A stretch of DNA of 64,000 nt. Source: Providencia sp. PROV188 (GTDB lineage Bacteria > Pseudomonadota > Gammaproteobacteria > Enterobacterales > Enterobacteriaceae). The stretch is taken from NCBI RefSeq assembly GCF_027595165.1, contig NZ_CP097291.1, positions 2,356,001-2,420,000 of the forward strand, given 5' to 3'. Positions within the stretch are counted from its first letter, which is position 1; each line of letters opens with the position of its first letter. The notes under the pieces are model-generated. The model was not told the origin of the DNA. It made no database searches and saw nothing but the letters and a program-made list of their open reading frames with translations. Below are positions 1 through 8,902 of this stretch, in pieces. Both the position numbers and the translations under genes were made by a program.

Positions 1-600
1 ATTCAATACTCTATATTGCTATATCTATTTGATAATTAACTTAAACAGCTTAATTATCCAATTAGTGTTTTAAATTTCTATCAATTAAAGCGGGGTTGAT
101 TAACGTAAAACTCAATAAGCGCGAAATAATTGAAGAAGACTAAATAGTAACATATTTAATGTAGTTGCAATTATTTTAATGTAAGCTGTTTATGTAACAT
201 ATGATGTAAATTAACAATTTTATTAATTATCAATACACTAAACATTATAACCACGGTTTCACTAAGAATATTCTCATTAAAATAATCAATATTGCTAACA
301 AAAAAAGTCAAAAAGCACCCAAAATGCCCCGACCAATAGTTAAATTTATTTCTAATTTAATGATTTAAGATGCAAACTTACAGAGTGATACAATTTTTGT
401 TACTTTGTCATTATGCGACTTTTCTGCCATTTTTTTATAACTCATCCACTGACACACTCCAAAACAACGATAATTATCAGAATTAGATTCCAACTTAATA
501 ACTATAATTGGAATCATCATCTAACTTATTCAATACTTTAAGATAGCACATATCTGATTTATGTCTAAACCAACCTTTTACACCAAAAATTATCTAGCAT
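1..600. other. Long AT-rich intergenic region upstream of alaA
   Basis: No convincing gene is seen. The stretch is very AT-rich with stop codons in all frames. In E. coli the divergent regulator gene lrhA lies on this side of alaA behind a long untranslated region, so this is probably the lrhA-alaA intergenic space. lrhA itself would be outside the window and cannot be confirmed. Confidence 0.5.
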
Positions 601-602
601 CT

Positions 603-688
603 TCAAAAGCTTCCGAGGGAGGAGTACAGTAGATAGTAACGCCGGAAGTCCCCTATGATTGCTAGCCCGTTAGGGTAATGAGAGAACC
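603..688 (+). promoter_or_regulatory. Structured 5' leader of alaA, possible H-type pseudoknot
   Basis: This block just before the alaA start is visibly more GC-rich than the upstream DNA. CTTCCG (610-615) can pair with CGGAAG (643-648). Inside that loop GGGA (617-620) can pair with TCCC (649-652) directly abutting the first stem, the geometry of a compact H-type pseudoknot with a 22-nt loop. A small CCC-GTTA-GGG hairpin follows at 666-675. Function is unknown; a cis-regulatory RNA for the alanine aminotransferase is inferred from position only. Confidence 0.35.
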
Positions 689-1903
689 ATGAATACGATA
701 ATGAAATCCAATAAGCTTGATAATGTTTGCTATGACATTCGCGGGCCAGTTTTAAAAGAAGCTAAACGCTTAGAAGAAGAAGGCAATAAAGTCCTAAAAC
801 TGAACATTGGTAACCCGGCACCGTTTGGCTTTGAAGCACCTGATGAGATCCTCGTTGATGTCCTGCGCAATCTGCCAAGCTCACAAGGTTACTGTGATTC
901 TAAAGGCTTATATTCTGCGCGTAAGGCAATTGTTCAACACTACCAAGCCCGTGATATCCACGATATGACGGTTGAAGATGTTTATATTGGTAACGGTGTT
1001 TCTGAATTAATCGTTCAAGCAATGCAAGCGCTATTAAACAATGGCGATGAAATGCTGGTTCCAGCCCCTGATTATCCACTCTGGACAGCGGCTGTTTCGT
1101 TATCGGGCGGTAATGCTGTTCACTATATGTGTGATGAACAACAAGGCTGGATGCCGGATATTGACGATATCCGCAAAAAAATCAGCCCACGTACCCGCGG
1201 AATTGTCATCATCAACCCAAATAACCCAACAGGTGCGGTGTACAGCAAAGAACTATTAATGGAAATCGTCGAGATTGCTCGCCAACATAGTTTGATTATC
1301 TTTGCCGACGAAATTTACGATAAAATTCTGTATGACGATGCGCAGCACCACTCTATCGCAGCATTGGCTCCTGACTTACTGACAGTGACCTTTAACGGGT
1401 TATCAAAAACCTACCGTGTCGCAGGTTTCCGCCAAGGTTGGATGGTATTAAATGGTCCGAAAAAGCAGGCCAAAAGTTATATTGAAGGCTTAGAAATGTT
1501 AGCCTCCATGCGCTTATGCGCTAACGTGCCAATGCAACACGCTATCCAAACAGCATTAGGCGGTTACCAAAGTATCAGTGAATTTATCCAACCGGGTGGT
1601 CGTTTATATGAGCAGCGTAATCGTGCATGGGAATTGATTAACCAAATTCCTGGTGTCTCTTGTGTTAAGCCACAAGGCGCTCTGTATATGTTCCCGAAAA
1701 TTGATATTAAACGTTTTAATATCCACGATGACCAAAAAATGATCCTTGACCTGCTACTGCAAGAAAAAGTGCTATTAGTTCAGGGAACTGCATTTAACTG
1801 GCCACATCCAGACCATTTCCGTATTGTCACCCTGCCTTATGCAGATGATTTAGAAATGGCGATTACCAAGTTCGGGCGTTTCCTTAGCGGATATAAGCAG
1901 TAA
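689..1903 (+). CDS. alaA: Glutamate-pyruvate (alanine) aminotransferase AlaA
   Basis: Class I/II PLP-dependent aminotransferase that makes L-alanine from pyruvate and glutamate in the cytosol. At 404 residues it matches the E. coli AlaA (YfbQ) length, and most of the sequence is recognisable, for example NIGNPAPFGF near residue 40, NPNNPTGAV near 175, and the Schiff-base lysine K240 in NGLSKTYRVAGFRQG. The ATG is preceded by a GAGAG ribosome-binding site. A short reading frame ending at ATGA overlaps the start codon but is only four codons long. The yfbR gene that follows directly in E. coli is here displaced by an extra minus-strand gene. A hairpin terminator follows. Confidence 0.96.
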   Translation: MNTIMKSNKLDNVCYDIRGPVLKEAKRLEEEGNKVLKLNIGNPAPFGFEAPDEILVDVLRNLPSSQGYCDSKGLYSARKAIVQHYQARDIHDMTVEDVYIGNGVSELIVQAMQALLNNGDEMLVPAPDYPLWTAAVSLSGGNAVHYMCDEQQGWMPDIDDIRKKISPRTRGIVIINPNNPTGAVYSKELLMEIVEIARQHSLIIFADEIYDKILYDDAQHHSIAALAPDLLTVTFNGLSKTYRVAGFRQGWMVLNGPKKQAKSYIEGLEMLASMRLCANVPMQHAIQTALGGYQSISEFIQPGGRLYEQRNRAWELINQIPGVSCVKPQGALYMFPKIDIKRFNIHDDQKMILDLLLQEKVLLVQGTAFNWPHPDHFRIVTLPYADDLEMAITKFGRFLSGYKQ

Positions 1904-1935
1904 TTAGAACATTACTAAGATTTTTGTTAGTCAAT

Positions 1936-1965
1936 AAATAGCTCCTCAGTGAGCTATTTATTTTT
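1936..1965 (+). terminator. Intrinsic terminator of alaA
   Basis: A 9-bp perfect stem, AAATAGCTC (1936-1944) and GAGCTATTT (1951-1959), has a six-base loop and is followed by a T-rich tract, 33 bases after the alaA stop. Confidence 0.8.
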
Positions 1966-2158
1966 GATAGCCTATAAAATGAAATATTACTGTTATAACT
2001 AATTAAAATGACCCATCCTATAATCAAAGTTATCTCAAAATACTTTAAATTATTTAAGTGTGATTAATTTCAGGATGAGCAGGCAAATAGAATAGTCCTA
2101 AAAGAACCATTCTATTTATTACATATCATCTCTTAATACGACTATCTTTATCTGATAT

Positions 2159-2227
2159 TTAAATGATAGAAATAAGATAAACTGCCGCAAGAAAAAACAA
2201 CACTAATATTACTGGAAAGTATTTCAT
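2159..2227 (-). CDS. Putative 22-residue small membrane protein
   Basis: A short frame on the minus strand starts with ATG at 2227 and stops with TAA at 2159. It encodes 22 residues beginning MKYFPVILVL and ending in a run of aliphatic residues, so almost the whole protein could form one membrane helix. A GAGG Shine-Dalgarno sits at 2233-2236, five bases before the ATG, much better than expected by chance in this AT-rich DNA. The N-terminus recalls E. coli YpdK, a small membrane protein that also starts MKYF, but that is from memory and homology is not shown. Expression is untested. Confidence 0.5.
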   Translation of the reverse strand: MKYFPVILVLFFLAAVYLISII

Positions 2228-2685
2228 AAAAACCTCGATTAGCTGACAAGTTAGAATAATATCGATGATTATAAATCATTCTTCCTTTATATCAATTAAT
2301 CGTTCAATAAATTAATTTCAATCCATTTAAGAGCATCCTTATGAGATTGACTGAATTCCTATTTATATATAACAATAAATCCATCCTTAGATTAACCATG
2401 TACTACAGCCATTAGAATGTATAAACACCACAGATATTGTTTTAGCATAACCATTTATGGATTAAATCTCTAAAAACTCAAAACCATTCAAATTAATATA
2501 CTCTGCATGACCCTATTTATTTCTTTTTTCACCCTACTTTACATTAAGCTTATGGTTAGCCGAATTATGTTTAACGACTGTTAAATCTTCACACTAGAAA
2601 TTTTCAAAGGTAATATATATCAACCTTATTTCAAATACTTTACCGATGTTTCTCGCAATAGCTATTTGATTGAAAAAAGAAAAAC
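2228..2685. other. AT-rich intergenic region, no further gene seen
   Basis: Very AT-rich DNA between the small membrane frame and the following minus-strand gene. One 25-codon frame at 2507-2584 lacks a ribosome-binding site and was not called. No strong terminator or repeat was found. Confidence 0.4.
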
Positions 2686-3066
2686 TCAGTAATACATAGA
2701 CATTTTTGTCGAAAAAGTTCCTGATACTGGGTATGTAACATTTAATTGCTTGTTTTTACCATCAACGGATAATTTAACTCGCCCTATTTTTTTATCTTCC
2801 TCACTAATTGAGCAAAAAAATCCGTCAGGCGTAGTATAAGAACCCGACAACGTTACAATATGAACACGCCAGTAATCACTTGTTTGTCCAACATCATGTT
2901 GAATAATATATTCAAATGCATTTTCAATCAGTTCATTATTTTGTATACCCCCAAGTGAAATTGAAGCCAATCTAATTGAAGTGTGCTGTAAATTAGCCAT
3001 CAATATCTCTTCTCCCCAATGGTTTTCAAATGAGGCAATACCACCACTTAGTTTTTCTATGTTCAT
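2686..3066 (-). CDS. Hypothetical protein, paralogue of the gene at 3918-4337
   Basis: 126 residues, no signal peptide or membrane segment. The ATG at 3066 has a clear GGAGG site four bases upstream. I do not recognise a named family with certainty. It shares a signature with the protein at 3918-4337: FENxWGE near the N-terminus, then a D-Y/F-W motif, T-x-SG-x-Y, and C-S/T-IS followed by an acidic residue. Spacing of aromatic residues and beta-type alternation suggest a small beta-sandwich, perhaps of the aegerolysin/PUD type, but this is a guess. AT-rich relative to yfbR, and absent from this place in E. coli, so probably acquired. Confidence 0.75.
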   Translation of the reverse strand: MNIEKLSGGIASFENHWGEEILMANLQHTSIRLASISLGGIQNNELIENAFEYIIQHDVGQTSDYWRVHIVTLSGSYTTPDGFFCSISEEDKKIGRVKLSVDGKNKQLNVTYPVSGTFSTKMSMYY

Positions 3067-3240
3067 ACATCCTCCTTTTTAGATAGAGTCTCATCATAGC
3101 GGTATTTAAGTAACCTTAAACCACTTGTATTTATTAGTTTTTTATAAGAAAAGCCCTCTTAAGCCTGACAAAATAAACTTACCAGCCTCATAAATTTTGA
3201 GATATAATTTAGACCATCACCGGATCACTGAAGAGGGATT

Positions 3241-3822
3241 ATGAGTTATTTTTTTGCCCACCTTGCTAGAATGAAACTTATTCATCGCTGGCCACTCATG
3301 CGCAATGTGCGTACCGAGAATGTCTCCGAGCATAGCTTACAAGTTGCCATGGTAGCACATGCTCTTGCGGTCATTAAAAACCGCAAATTCGAGGGAAATG
3401 TCACCCCTGAAAAAATTGCGCTATTTGCCATGTATCATGATGCCAGTGAAGTCATCACTGGTGACTTACCAACGCCAATTAAATATCACAATCAGCAAAT
3501 CGCCCACGAATATAAAAAAATCGAGAAATTTGCCCAGCAAAAATTGTTGGATATGCTGCCAGAAGAGTTGCAAGACGATTTTAAATGCTTACTGGTAGAA
3601 GATCTGCAATCCGAGGAAGAACATTTTATTGTAAAACAGGCAGATACCTTATGTGCCTATTTAAAATGTTTGGAAGAGCTATCCGCAGGTAATAGCGAAT
3701 TCAAGTTAGCCAAAAGACGTCTTGAAAAAATGTTAGCGGAGCGCAATAGCCCTGAAATGGAATATTTTATAAAAACGTTTGTACCTAGCTTTACTCTGTC
3801 TTTAGATGAAATAAGCAATTAA
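3241..3822 (+). CDS. yfbR: 5'-deoxynucleotidase YfbR (HD domain)
   Basis: Metal-dependent HD-domain phosphatase that removes the 5'-phosphate from deoxyribonucleoside monophosphates and takes part in dNMP/dUMP pool control. 193 residues against 199 in E. coli. The metal ligands are visible as H31 (NVSEHSLQ), H66-D67 (MYHDASE) and a later aspartate in [10 protein letters not shown], and the TGDLPTP substrate loop is intact. GAGGG lies just upstream of the ATG. It keeps its E. coli position after alaA, but paralogous extra genes on the opposite strand sit on both sides. Confidence 0.95.
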   Translation: MSYFFAHLARMKLIHRWPLMRNVRTENVSEHSLQVAMVAHALAVIKNRKFEGNVTPEKIALFAMYHDASEVITGDLPTPIKYHNQQIAHEYKKIEKFAQQKLLDMLPEELQDDFKCLLVEDLQSEEEHFIVKQADTLCAYLKCLEELSAGNSEFKLAKRRLEKMLAERNSPEMEYFIKTFVPSFTLSLDEISN

Positions 3823-3858
3823 TATATAAGTAGTGGTATGCGATGCCCACTTATATAG
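3823..3858 (+). terminator. Probable hairpin terminator after yfbR
   Basis: ATATAAGT...GTGG and CCCACTTATAT form an imperfect stem directly after the yfbR stop. The following tract is AT-rich rather than a clean T-run. Confidence 0.45.
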
Positions 3859-3917
3859 TATATTTATTGTTCTACCAATCTAAAAACTTCAAGTCTAAAC
3901 TCGTCTAACAAAAGAGC

Positions 3918-4337
3918 TTAATCAACCTTTTCTAATTTTACATTACAACCTATCATTACAGAGAATGCAATATAAAATGTTTTTGCATCCCCATTAATAC
4001 CCAATATTACAAACTCAGAATCATCAATTGAAATAGTACAACGTAAAGGTTCTTTCGTTTCATAAACCTCTCCACTCTTCGTGACTAATTTTAATGACCA
4101 AAAATCATATGAATCTATTTTATTTCGCTCAAATAATATAGTGAACACCTTTTTCAGTTCAGCCTTATTCGGAATGTCATATATTTCTTTTGAAGTTAAC
4201 AGTTTTTTAGTTATATCAAAATAACCAGAGACAAAGTGAGTTAACACAACATGTGATAAATCCTCCCCCCAATAATTTTCAAAATCGCAATAACCGTAAA
4301 CAAACTTCTCATTACCCCACGATTCATTTTTACTCAT
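3918..4337 (-). CDS. Hypothetical protein, paralogue of the gene at 2686-3066
   Basis: 139 residues, apparently soluble, no signal peptide. It shares with the gene at 2686-3066 the FENYWGED motif near residue 20, a YDFW motif, TKSGEVY, and a CTIS element before an acidic pair. Sequence identity looks low outside these anchors, so the duplication is old or the two arrived as diverged relatives. Its codons are strongly AT-biased. The ATG at 4337 is preceded by a GGCGGA site. No neighbour suggests a function; both copies point against yfbR. An aegerolysin/PUD-like beta-sandwich or an immunity-type protein are possibilities I cannot support further. Confidence 0.75.
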   Translation of the reverse strand: MSKNESWGNEKFVYGYCDFENYWGEDLSHVVLTHFVSGYFDITKKLLTSKEIYDIPNKAELKKVFTILFERNKIDSYDFWSLKLVTKSGEVYETKEPLRCTISIDDSEFVILGINGDAKTFYIAFSVMIGCNVKLEKVD

Positions 4338-4435
4338 ATCATCCGCCTATAATTAATAGATATTGAATTGAGGAGAATATCAACAAAAGATTTATCATTA
4401 AAATATATTAAATATTATAAATTTATTATTTTTAA

Positions 4436-4472
4436 TATAAAAAGAGCCCTAATATATAATAGAGCTCTTTAT
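4436..4472 (-). terminator. Intrinsic terminator of yfbS
   Basis: AAAGAGC (4441-4447) pairs with GCTCTTT (4464-4470). Read on the minus strand the stem is followed by a T-rich tract, just after the yfbS stop. Confidence 0.65.
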
Positions 4473-4493
4473 TGATACTATTTTTGTATTTAC

Positions 4494-6323
4494 TTAAAAA
4501 GGAAATAAGATAGGAATAACTGCCACACTGATAAACATTACAATTATCGTAAATGGCACGCCGATCTTCAGAAAATCTGCAAATTTATAACCACCGGGAC
4601 CCAATACCAATGTATTCACAGGGGAAGAAACAGGGGTCATAAACGCAGCGGATGCCGCAATACCAATCACCATCGCAAAAGGTAATGGAGAGACATCCAT
4701 TTGATGCGCGGCGGCAATCGCAATAGGCGCCATGAGTACCGCAGTAGCCGTATTGGAAATAAATAAGCCTATCGTCGCGCATAAAATAAACAGGCAGACT
4801 AGCATCACATGAGGACCTAATCCGCCAGCTACCTTCATTAGTGCATCTACCGCAAGGGCTATCCCCCCGGTTTCTTGTAAAGCGATAGCGAATGGCATCA
4901 TGCCAACAATCAAAATAATACTCGGCCAATGAATCGATTTGTACGCGCTTTCCATATCAATACAGCGAAATTTTCCCATTAATAAACAGGCAATCAACGC
5001 CGCAATAAAGTTAGGGATTTCATTGGTAACCATCATCGCCACCATGAGCGCAAGGCAAAATAACGCATGAGGGGCTTGTGAGGAGGCAGGGGCAACAGCT
5101 TCGACTTCGGCGGCTAAGTTCAATACGATAAAATTACGCGGTTTTGTTGATAGAACACGGATCAATTTCCAATCACCGATGACCAGTAAAATATCCCCCA
5201 AGCGCAAAGGTTCATCCACCAGTTTTCCATCAAGCGCTTTTCCATCGCGACGGATCCCGACGACGTTTAAACCATATCGGGTACGAAATTTAATCTCTCG
5301 TAAACTTTTACCTAGCAATTCCGAGTCCGGGTTCATGGAAACTTCCGCCATCCCCACATCCCGCGATTGCTCGGAAAAATAATCCCCACGCAAAATCATC
5401 GGCTCAAGAAGCTGTTCACTACAAAATTGGCGCAGTTCATCGTCAGTCACTGAAATATCAATTAGCAAAACATCACGCTCACGTAGCTCCGTTCCCCCCG
5501 TTGCACTCACCATCACACGGCGAAACTTACGCCAGCGCTCAATCCCCACAACGTTTGCACCATAACGGGAACGCAAATGAAGCTCATCAAGCGTGTGTCC
5601 AATCAGTGAAGAACCTTTACGAATCGCTAATCGGCGGGCACGCCCAGCCAGTTTATAATCGCGGATCAAATCACGAAAACTACGTTGATATTTAACAGGT
5701 TGTTTATCCGGTTCATTGCTACCCAACCAGCGACGAGTCAGCCACATATAGCCAATACCCGCGACTAAAATAAGAAGTCCTATTGGGGTGATTGAGAAAA
5801 ATTGAAAGCTGGGTAATCCTTCGCGAACTAATTCACTGTTGACCACCATGTTGGGAGGAGTTGCGACTAATGTCATCATGCCGCTGATTAAGCCAGCAAA
5901 GCCCAGCGGCATCATTAATCGACTTGGTGAGGTTTTCATCCGTGCTGCGACACTGAGCACCACCGGAATAAAGATAGCGACCACGCCAGTGGAGCTCATA
6001 AATGCACCGAGCCCCGCCACCGTCATCATTAAAAAGACGAGCATTTTACTTTCGCTGCTGCCTGCAACTCGGACGAGCCACTCCCCCATTTGATAGGCAA
6101 TTCCGGTACGAACCAGACCATCACCGATGACAAACAGAGCGGCAATCAACAAAACGTTAGGATCCGCAAAACCCGCCGTTGCCTGTTGTAAGGTCAGTGT
6201 ATCGCTTAATACAAACGCCACAATGACTAATAAGGCAACCACATCCATGCGGACTTTATTGGTAGTAAATAGAACAACCGCGATCAATAGTAGGGTTAGC
6301 ACCCACAGCAATTCTCCGTTCAA
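4494..6323 (-). CDS. yfbS: Putative anion transporter YfbS (SLC13/CitMHS type with RCK_C domains)
   Basis: 609 residues, matching the E. coli YfbS length (about 610). An N-terminal membrane half (about 1-200) and a C-terminal membrane half (about 410-609) surround two regulatory TrkA-C/RCK_C-like domains (about 210-390), each with an R-x-RYG-x-NVVGI motif. [13 protein letters not shown] and MTPVSSPVN resemble the substrate-site repeats of the DASS/SLC13 family. The substrate is not known. The start appears to be TTG at 6323, within MNGELLW as in E. coli, behind a GGGGA site. The yfbS-yfbT-yfbU-yfbV order is kept. Confidence 0.92.
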   Translation of the reverse strand: MNGELLWVLTLLLIAVVLFTTNKVRMDVVALLVIVAFVLSDTLTLQQATAGFADPNVLLIAALFVIGDGLVRTGIAYQMGEWLVRVAGSSESKMLVFLMMTVAGLGAFMSSTGVVAIFIPVVLSVAARMKTSPSRLMMPLGFAGLISGMMTLVATPPNMVVNSELVREGLPSFQFFSITPIGLLILVAGIGYMWLTRRWLGSNEPDKQPVKYQRSFRDLIRDYKLAGRARRLAIRKGSSLIGHTLDELHLRSRYGANVVGIERWRKFRRVMVSATGGTELRERDVLLIDISVTDDELRQFCSEQLLEPMILRGDYFSEQSRDVGMAEVSMNPDSELLGKSLREIKFRTRYGLNVVGIRRDGKALDGKLVDEPLRLGDILLVIGDWKLIRVLSTKPRNFIVLNLAAEVEAVAPASSQAPHALFCLALMVAMMVTNEIPNFIAALIACLLMGKFRCIDMESAYKSIHWPSIILIVGMMPFAIALQETGGIALAVDALMKVAGGLGPHVMLVCLFILCATIGLFISNTATAVLMAPIAIAAAHQMDVSPLPFAMVIGIAASAAFMTPVSSPVNTLVLGPGGYKFADFLKIGVPFTIIVMFISVAVIPILFPF

Positions 6324-6410
6324 AGTATCCCCTTTCGACGAAAAAAAACAGGCTAAAGATTTTAGTTAGTTAACCATGTTTTTCAGAGGATTTCTTTGAT
6401 TAGATCGCAA

Positions 6411-7085
6411 TTAGACGTTTTTCGACACGAAAAGCTCAAAATAGCCGTTATCGTCAGGACCTGTCACGGAAATTTGTTCTAATGTACTAATAATCGCAGA
6501 GATTTCATCTCTTCTCGGCATGCCTTCTGGAGCGTGAACTGCAATAACTTGGCAGCCCGCACTTAATGCTGAATGGATCCCCGCTGGCGCATCTTCAAAA
6601 GCAATGCACGCTTCAGGAGGCAGTTCGAGGCTTTTCGCCCCTAATTGGAAAGGTTCTGGGTCTGGTTTACCTTTCGAGACTTTTTCAAACGTGACCCAAT
6701 GTTTAGGTTCAGGTAAACCCGCTGCTGCTCGGCGTCCGTGAGCAATGGGTACTGTACCTGATGTCACAATCGCCCAAGGGGCACCTAATTTATTCAGTAA
6801 AGATAACAGTGCTATTGCACCTGGCAGTGCAACAACCCCCTCCATATCTTCACTTTCCATCTTCTCTAACCAACGAAAATGGCTTTGCAGCTCTTCTTCG
6901 CTTGCATTAGGTAGGAAATGGCGCAATGTGGTCATTGCAGGTTTTCCATGAATGTAGTCGATAATCGCTTGCTTATCTTCACCAATTCTATCGCCGAATA
7001 AACACCAACAGCGCTCAACAACAGCGAGTGAGTCCGCCAACGTGCCATCGAGATCGAATAAAAAACCTTTTGCTTTTAACTTCAC
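6411..7085 (-). CDS. yfbT: HAD-family sugar phosphatase YfbT (HxpA)
   Basis: 224-residue haloacid dehalogenase-like hydrolase, beta-PGM type, expected to dephosphorylate hexose phosphates in the cytosol. Motif I is FDLDGTLADS with nucleophile D11 and acid/base D13; VTSGT gives motif II, KGKPDPEPF motif III and FEDAPAG motif IV. The start is a GTG at 7085 after an AAGGG site. It lies between yfbS and yfbU as in E. coli. Slightly longer than the E. coli protein (216) through an extended C-terminus. Confidence 0.92.
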   Translation of the reverse strand: MKLKAKGFLFDLDGTLADSLAVVERCWCLFGDRIGEDKQAIIDYIHGKPAMTTLRHFLPNASEEELQSHFRWLEKMESEDMEGVVALPGAIALLSLLNKLGAPWAIVTSGTVPIAHGRRAAAGLPEPKHWVTFEKVSKGKPDPEPFQLGAKSLELPPEACIAFEDAPAGIHSALSAGCQVIAVHAPEGMPRRDEISAIISTLEQISVTGPDDNGYFELFVSKNV

Positions 7086-7154
7086 ATCAAACCCTTTTTC
7101 AGAAAATCGTGCTACCTAATGCAAGACGTCAATGTGTCTACCTAAAAAGATAAG

Positions 7155-7649
7155 TTAAGCATTGAGAATTTGAGAAACCTCAACCGCTGAAAGGTGATAT
7201 TGGCGAGGGCAAGCTTGCCAAATTTTCAGCATTCTTAAATATTTATCCCACATTGGTGTTTGTGAGTTAAAGCCATGAGTTCCGCTATCGAAATGGGTAT
7301 ATCGCCCTTCTGTATTAACCATAAAGCGCACGTAACTCAGATAACGCGCTTCCGTTGCGGCATCAAAGCCCAAAAACTGCACACGACGACCATCCACACC
7401 ATGTTTGTCTTCCATGTTGCCGTAAGAAACTTGCAGCGCATGGTACATTTCCATCACTTCAATAACTGTACGACACGTTTGCTCGCTGAGTTCACCAAAA
7501 TCCCTATCCAGCTCGCGCATTTGTAAACCAAATCCACGCTCAATGATAGTTTGCAGACGGCGGTAACGCTCCGCGTTATCTGGGTCTAACATGGTCATCA
7601 TTTTATATTGATTGGATAAAATTAAGCGTTCAGCATTGGTCATTTCCAT
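7155..7649 (-). CDS. yfbU: UPF0304 family protein YfbU
   Basis: 164 residues when started at the ATG at 7649, which gives the [18 protein letters not shown] start seen in E. coli YfbU and the same length. A GGAGAG site lies five bases upstream. A longer frame beginning 14 codons earlier is open but has no support. Soluble, mostly helical, strongly conserved (for example [12 protein letters not shown] and [15 protein letters not shown]). The family has no settled biochemical role that I can state with confidence. Confidence 0.93.
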   Translation of the reverse strand: MEMTNAERLILSNQYKMMTMLDPDNAERYRRLQTIIERGFGLQMRELDRDFGELSEQTCRTVIEVMEMYHALQVSYGNMEDKHGVDGRRVQFLGFDAATEARYLSYVRFMVNTEGRYTHFDSGTHGFNSQTPMWDKYLRMLKIWQACPRQYHLSAVEVSQILNA

Positions 7650-7810
7650 CACAGCTCTCCGTAGATAATTTTCTGCAATCTTCGCATTCAATGTTGATAA
7701 TGCACAGATTAAATATCACTTTTATTGATCTAAACAGTTATTTTGCGTTAATTACTGTTAAATAAAGGTTTGTTATCAAATTGAATGCTAAATAAGGTTC
7801 AATGAACCGT

Positions 7811-8266
7811 TTAGATATCTTCCATAAAGGTATGATCTAACTGATTGAACGCTTTTTTCAAAAGTTCGGCTAGCGCCATATAATCAGGCTGCTGCTCAAC
7901 GGGTGCCATCGCGATTCCCGCTTCGGTAAATTTATCGCGAATTTCATAGAACCAGCTTAATAACCCTGCCGGTAATGGTGTGACGGCACGCTTACCTAAC
8001 CACCATAATCCTTGCATTGGCAAGCTGCAGGCAAATAGCGCCGTTGCGACAGCTGGACCTAACTGCCCGCCTAACGCAATTTGCCAAGCCAGCGTAAATA
8101 TCGCAATGGGCGGCATAAAGCGGATCCCAAACCGAATCGCTTTATTGATACGTAGTTCAGGAAACAGTGGCGTTAGCTTTTTTTCCATAGGGAAAACCTT
8201 CAGATAGTGATTACCTAATCTGAAGCGTTTGAAAAAACCCGGAGGGGTACTCTGCATTGTGCTCAT
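7811..8266 (-). CDS. yfbV: Inner-membrane protein YfbV (UPF0208)
   Basis: 151 residues from the ATG at 8266. A TTG one codon earlier is possible but unlikely. Two hydrophobic segments around [18 protein letters not shown] and [19 protein letters not shown] (about residues 45-90), followed by a soluble C-terminal region. In E. coli YfbV has been implicated in insulating the Ter macrodomain from neighbouring chromosome regions; that role is transferred from knowledge of the family. It is divergent from ackA across a long regulatory region. Confidence 0.93.
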   Translation of the reverse strand: MSTMQSTPPGFFKRFRLGNHYLKVFPMEKKLTPLFPELRINKAIRFGIRFMPPIAIFTLAWQIALGGQLGPAVATALFACSLPMQGLWWLGKRAVTPLPAGLLSWFYEIRDKFTEAGIAMAPVEQQPDYMALAELLKKAFNQLDHTFMEDI

Positions 8267-8269
8267 CAA

Positions 8270-8902
8270 TTAATTTCCTACTACTATTGATTTTCTACTG
8301 CCATTCATTTTCTGTCGCTATTCATTTCTGGATGTCATCACAAAAACAATATCAATCTATGGCTAGCTTACGTCAAATTGAGCGTGAACGCACACTCAGT
8401 TTTTAAGTTAATTTTCACAAATTTAGCTTTAATTAAGCTAACTTAAATGAAACCCGCTATTCTCTTGAATGCGTAACTCACCGCTATAACTACACTTTAT
8501 ATGGCATTTATGATTTTAATCAACCAAACGCCCTATTTTTAAAAAAAACATATAAAATATAAAATAGTTTTAGTAGAATCGACCGTAATTAGAATTACTG
8601 CCGAACTATGTTACTTAATAGTTCTCTTTAATAAGTAAACAACAGTGATATATTGGGGTTCTGCGCGTTATTTCAACACGATACTGTGACTTATTTCTCA
8701 CAGTTATTTAACAGCATCACGTAACGTTTGCGCGAGAAAACCCTGTAAAATCATCGACCCATGTACTTTTTTGCACATATCATGATATCAATCATGAATT
8801 GGTCGGATATAAATGCGCTAGGCTCTAGCGAATTACATTTTTCAACTAAGTCTGTGTGTCCTCATAACGGGCTTCACAACATCAACTAAGATAGGTATTT
8901 CC
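8270..8902. promoter_or_regulatory. Long yfbV-ackA intergenic region with ackA promoter
   Basis: About 630 bases without a convincing gene; one 15-codon frame at 8359-8406 lacks a ribosome-binding site. The ackA promoter should lie here. The best recognisable element is the FNR-like palindrome at 8782-8795. A TAGGCT (about 8819-8824) lies at suitable distance for a -10 element of a promoter activated from that site. Confidence 0.55.
8782..8795. promoter_or_regulatory. Candidate FNR-type binding site upstream of ackA
   Basis: ATGATATCAATCAT contains TGAT-N4-ATCA, 8 of the 10 defined bases of the FNR consensus TTGAT-N4-ATCAA. The ackA-pta operon of E. coli is known to respond to oxygen through FNR/ArcA, so the site fits. 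Confidence 0.5.

Noticed and set aside
677..691. Four-codon frame (ATG AGA GAA CCA TGA) overlapping the alaA start
   Set aside because: Too short to judge, and its ATG lies at the ribosome-binding site of alaA; may be chance.
2507..2584. 25-codon hydrophobic frame
   Set aside because: No ribosome-binding site before the ATG, unlike the small frames that were kept.
8359..8406. 15-codon frame upstream of ackA
   Set aside because: No ribosome-binding site and no conservation evidence; chance expectation is high at this length.
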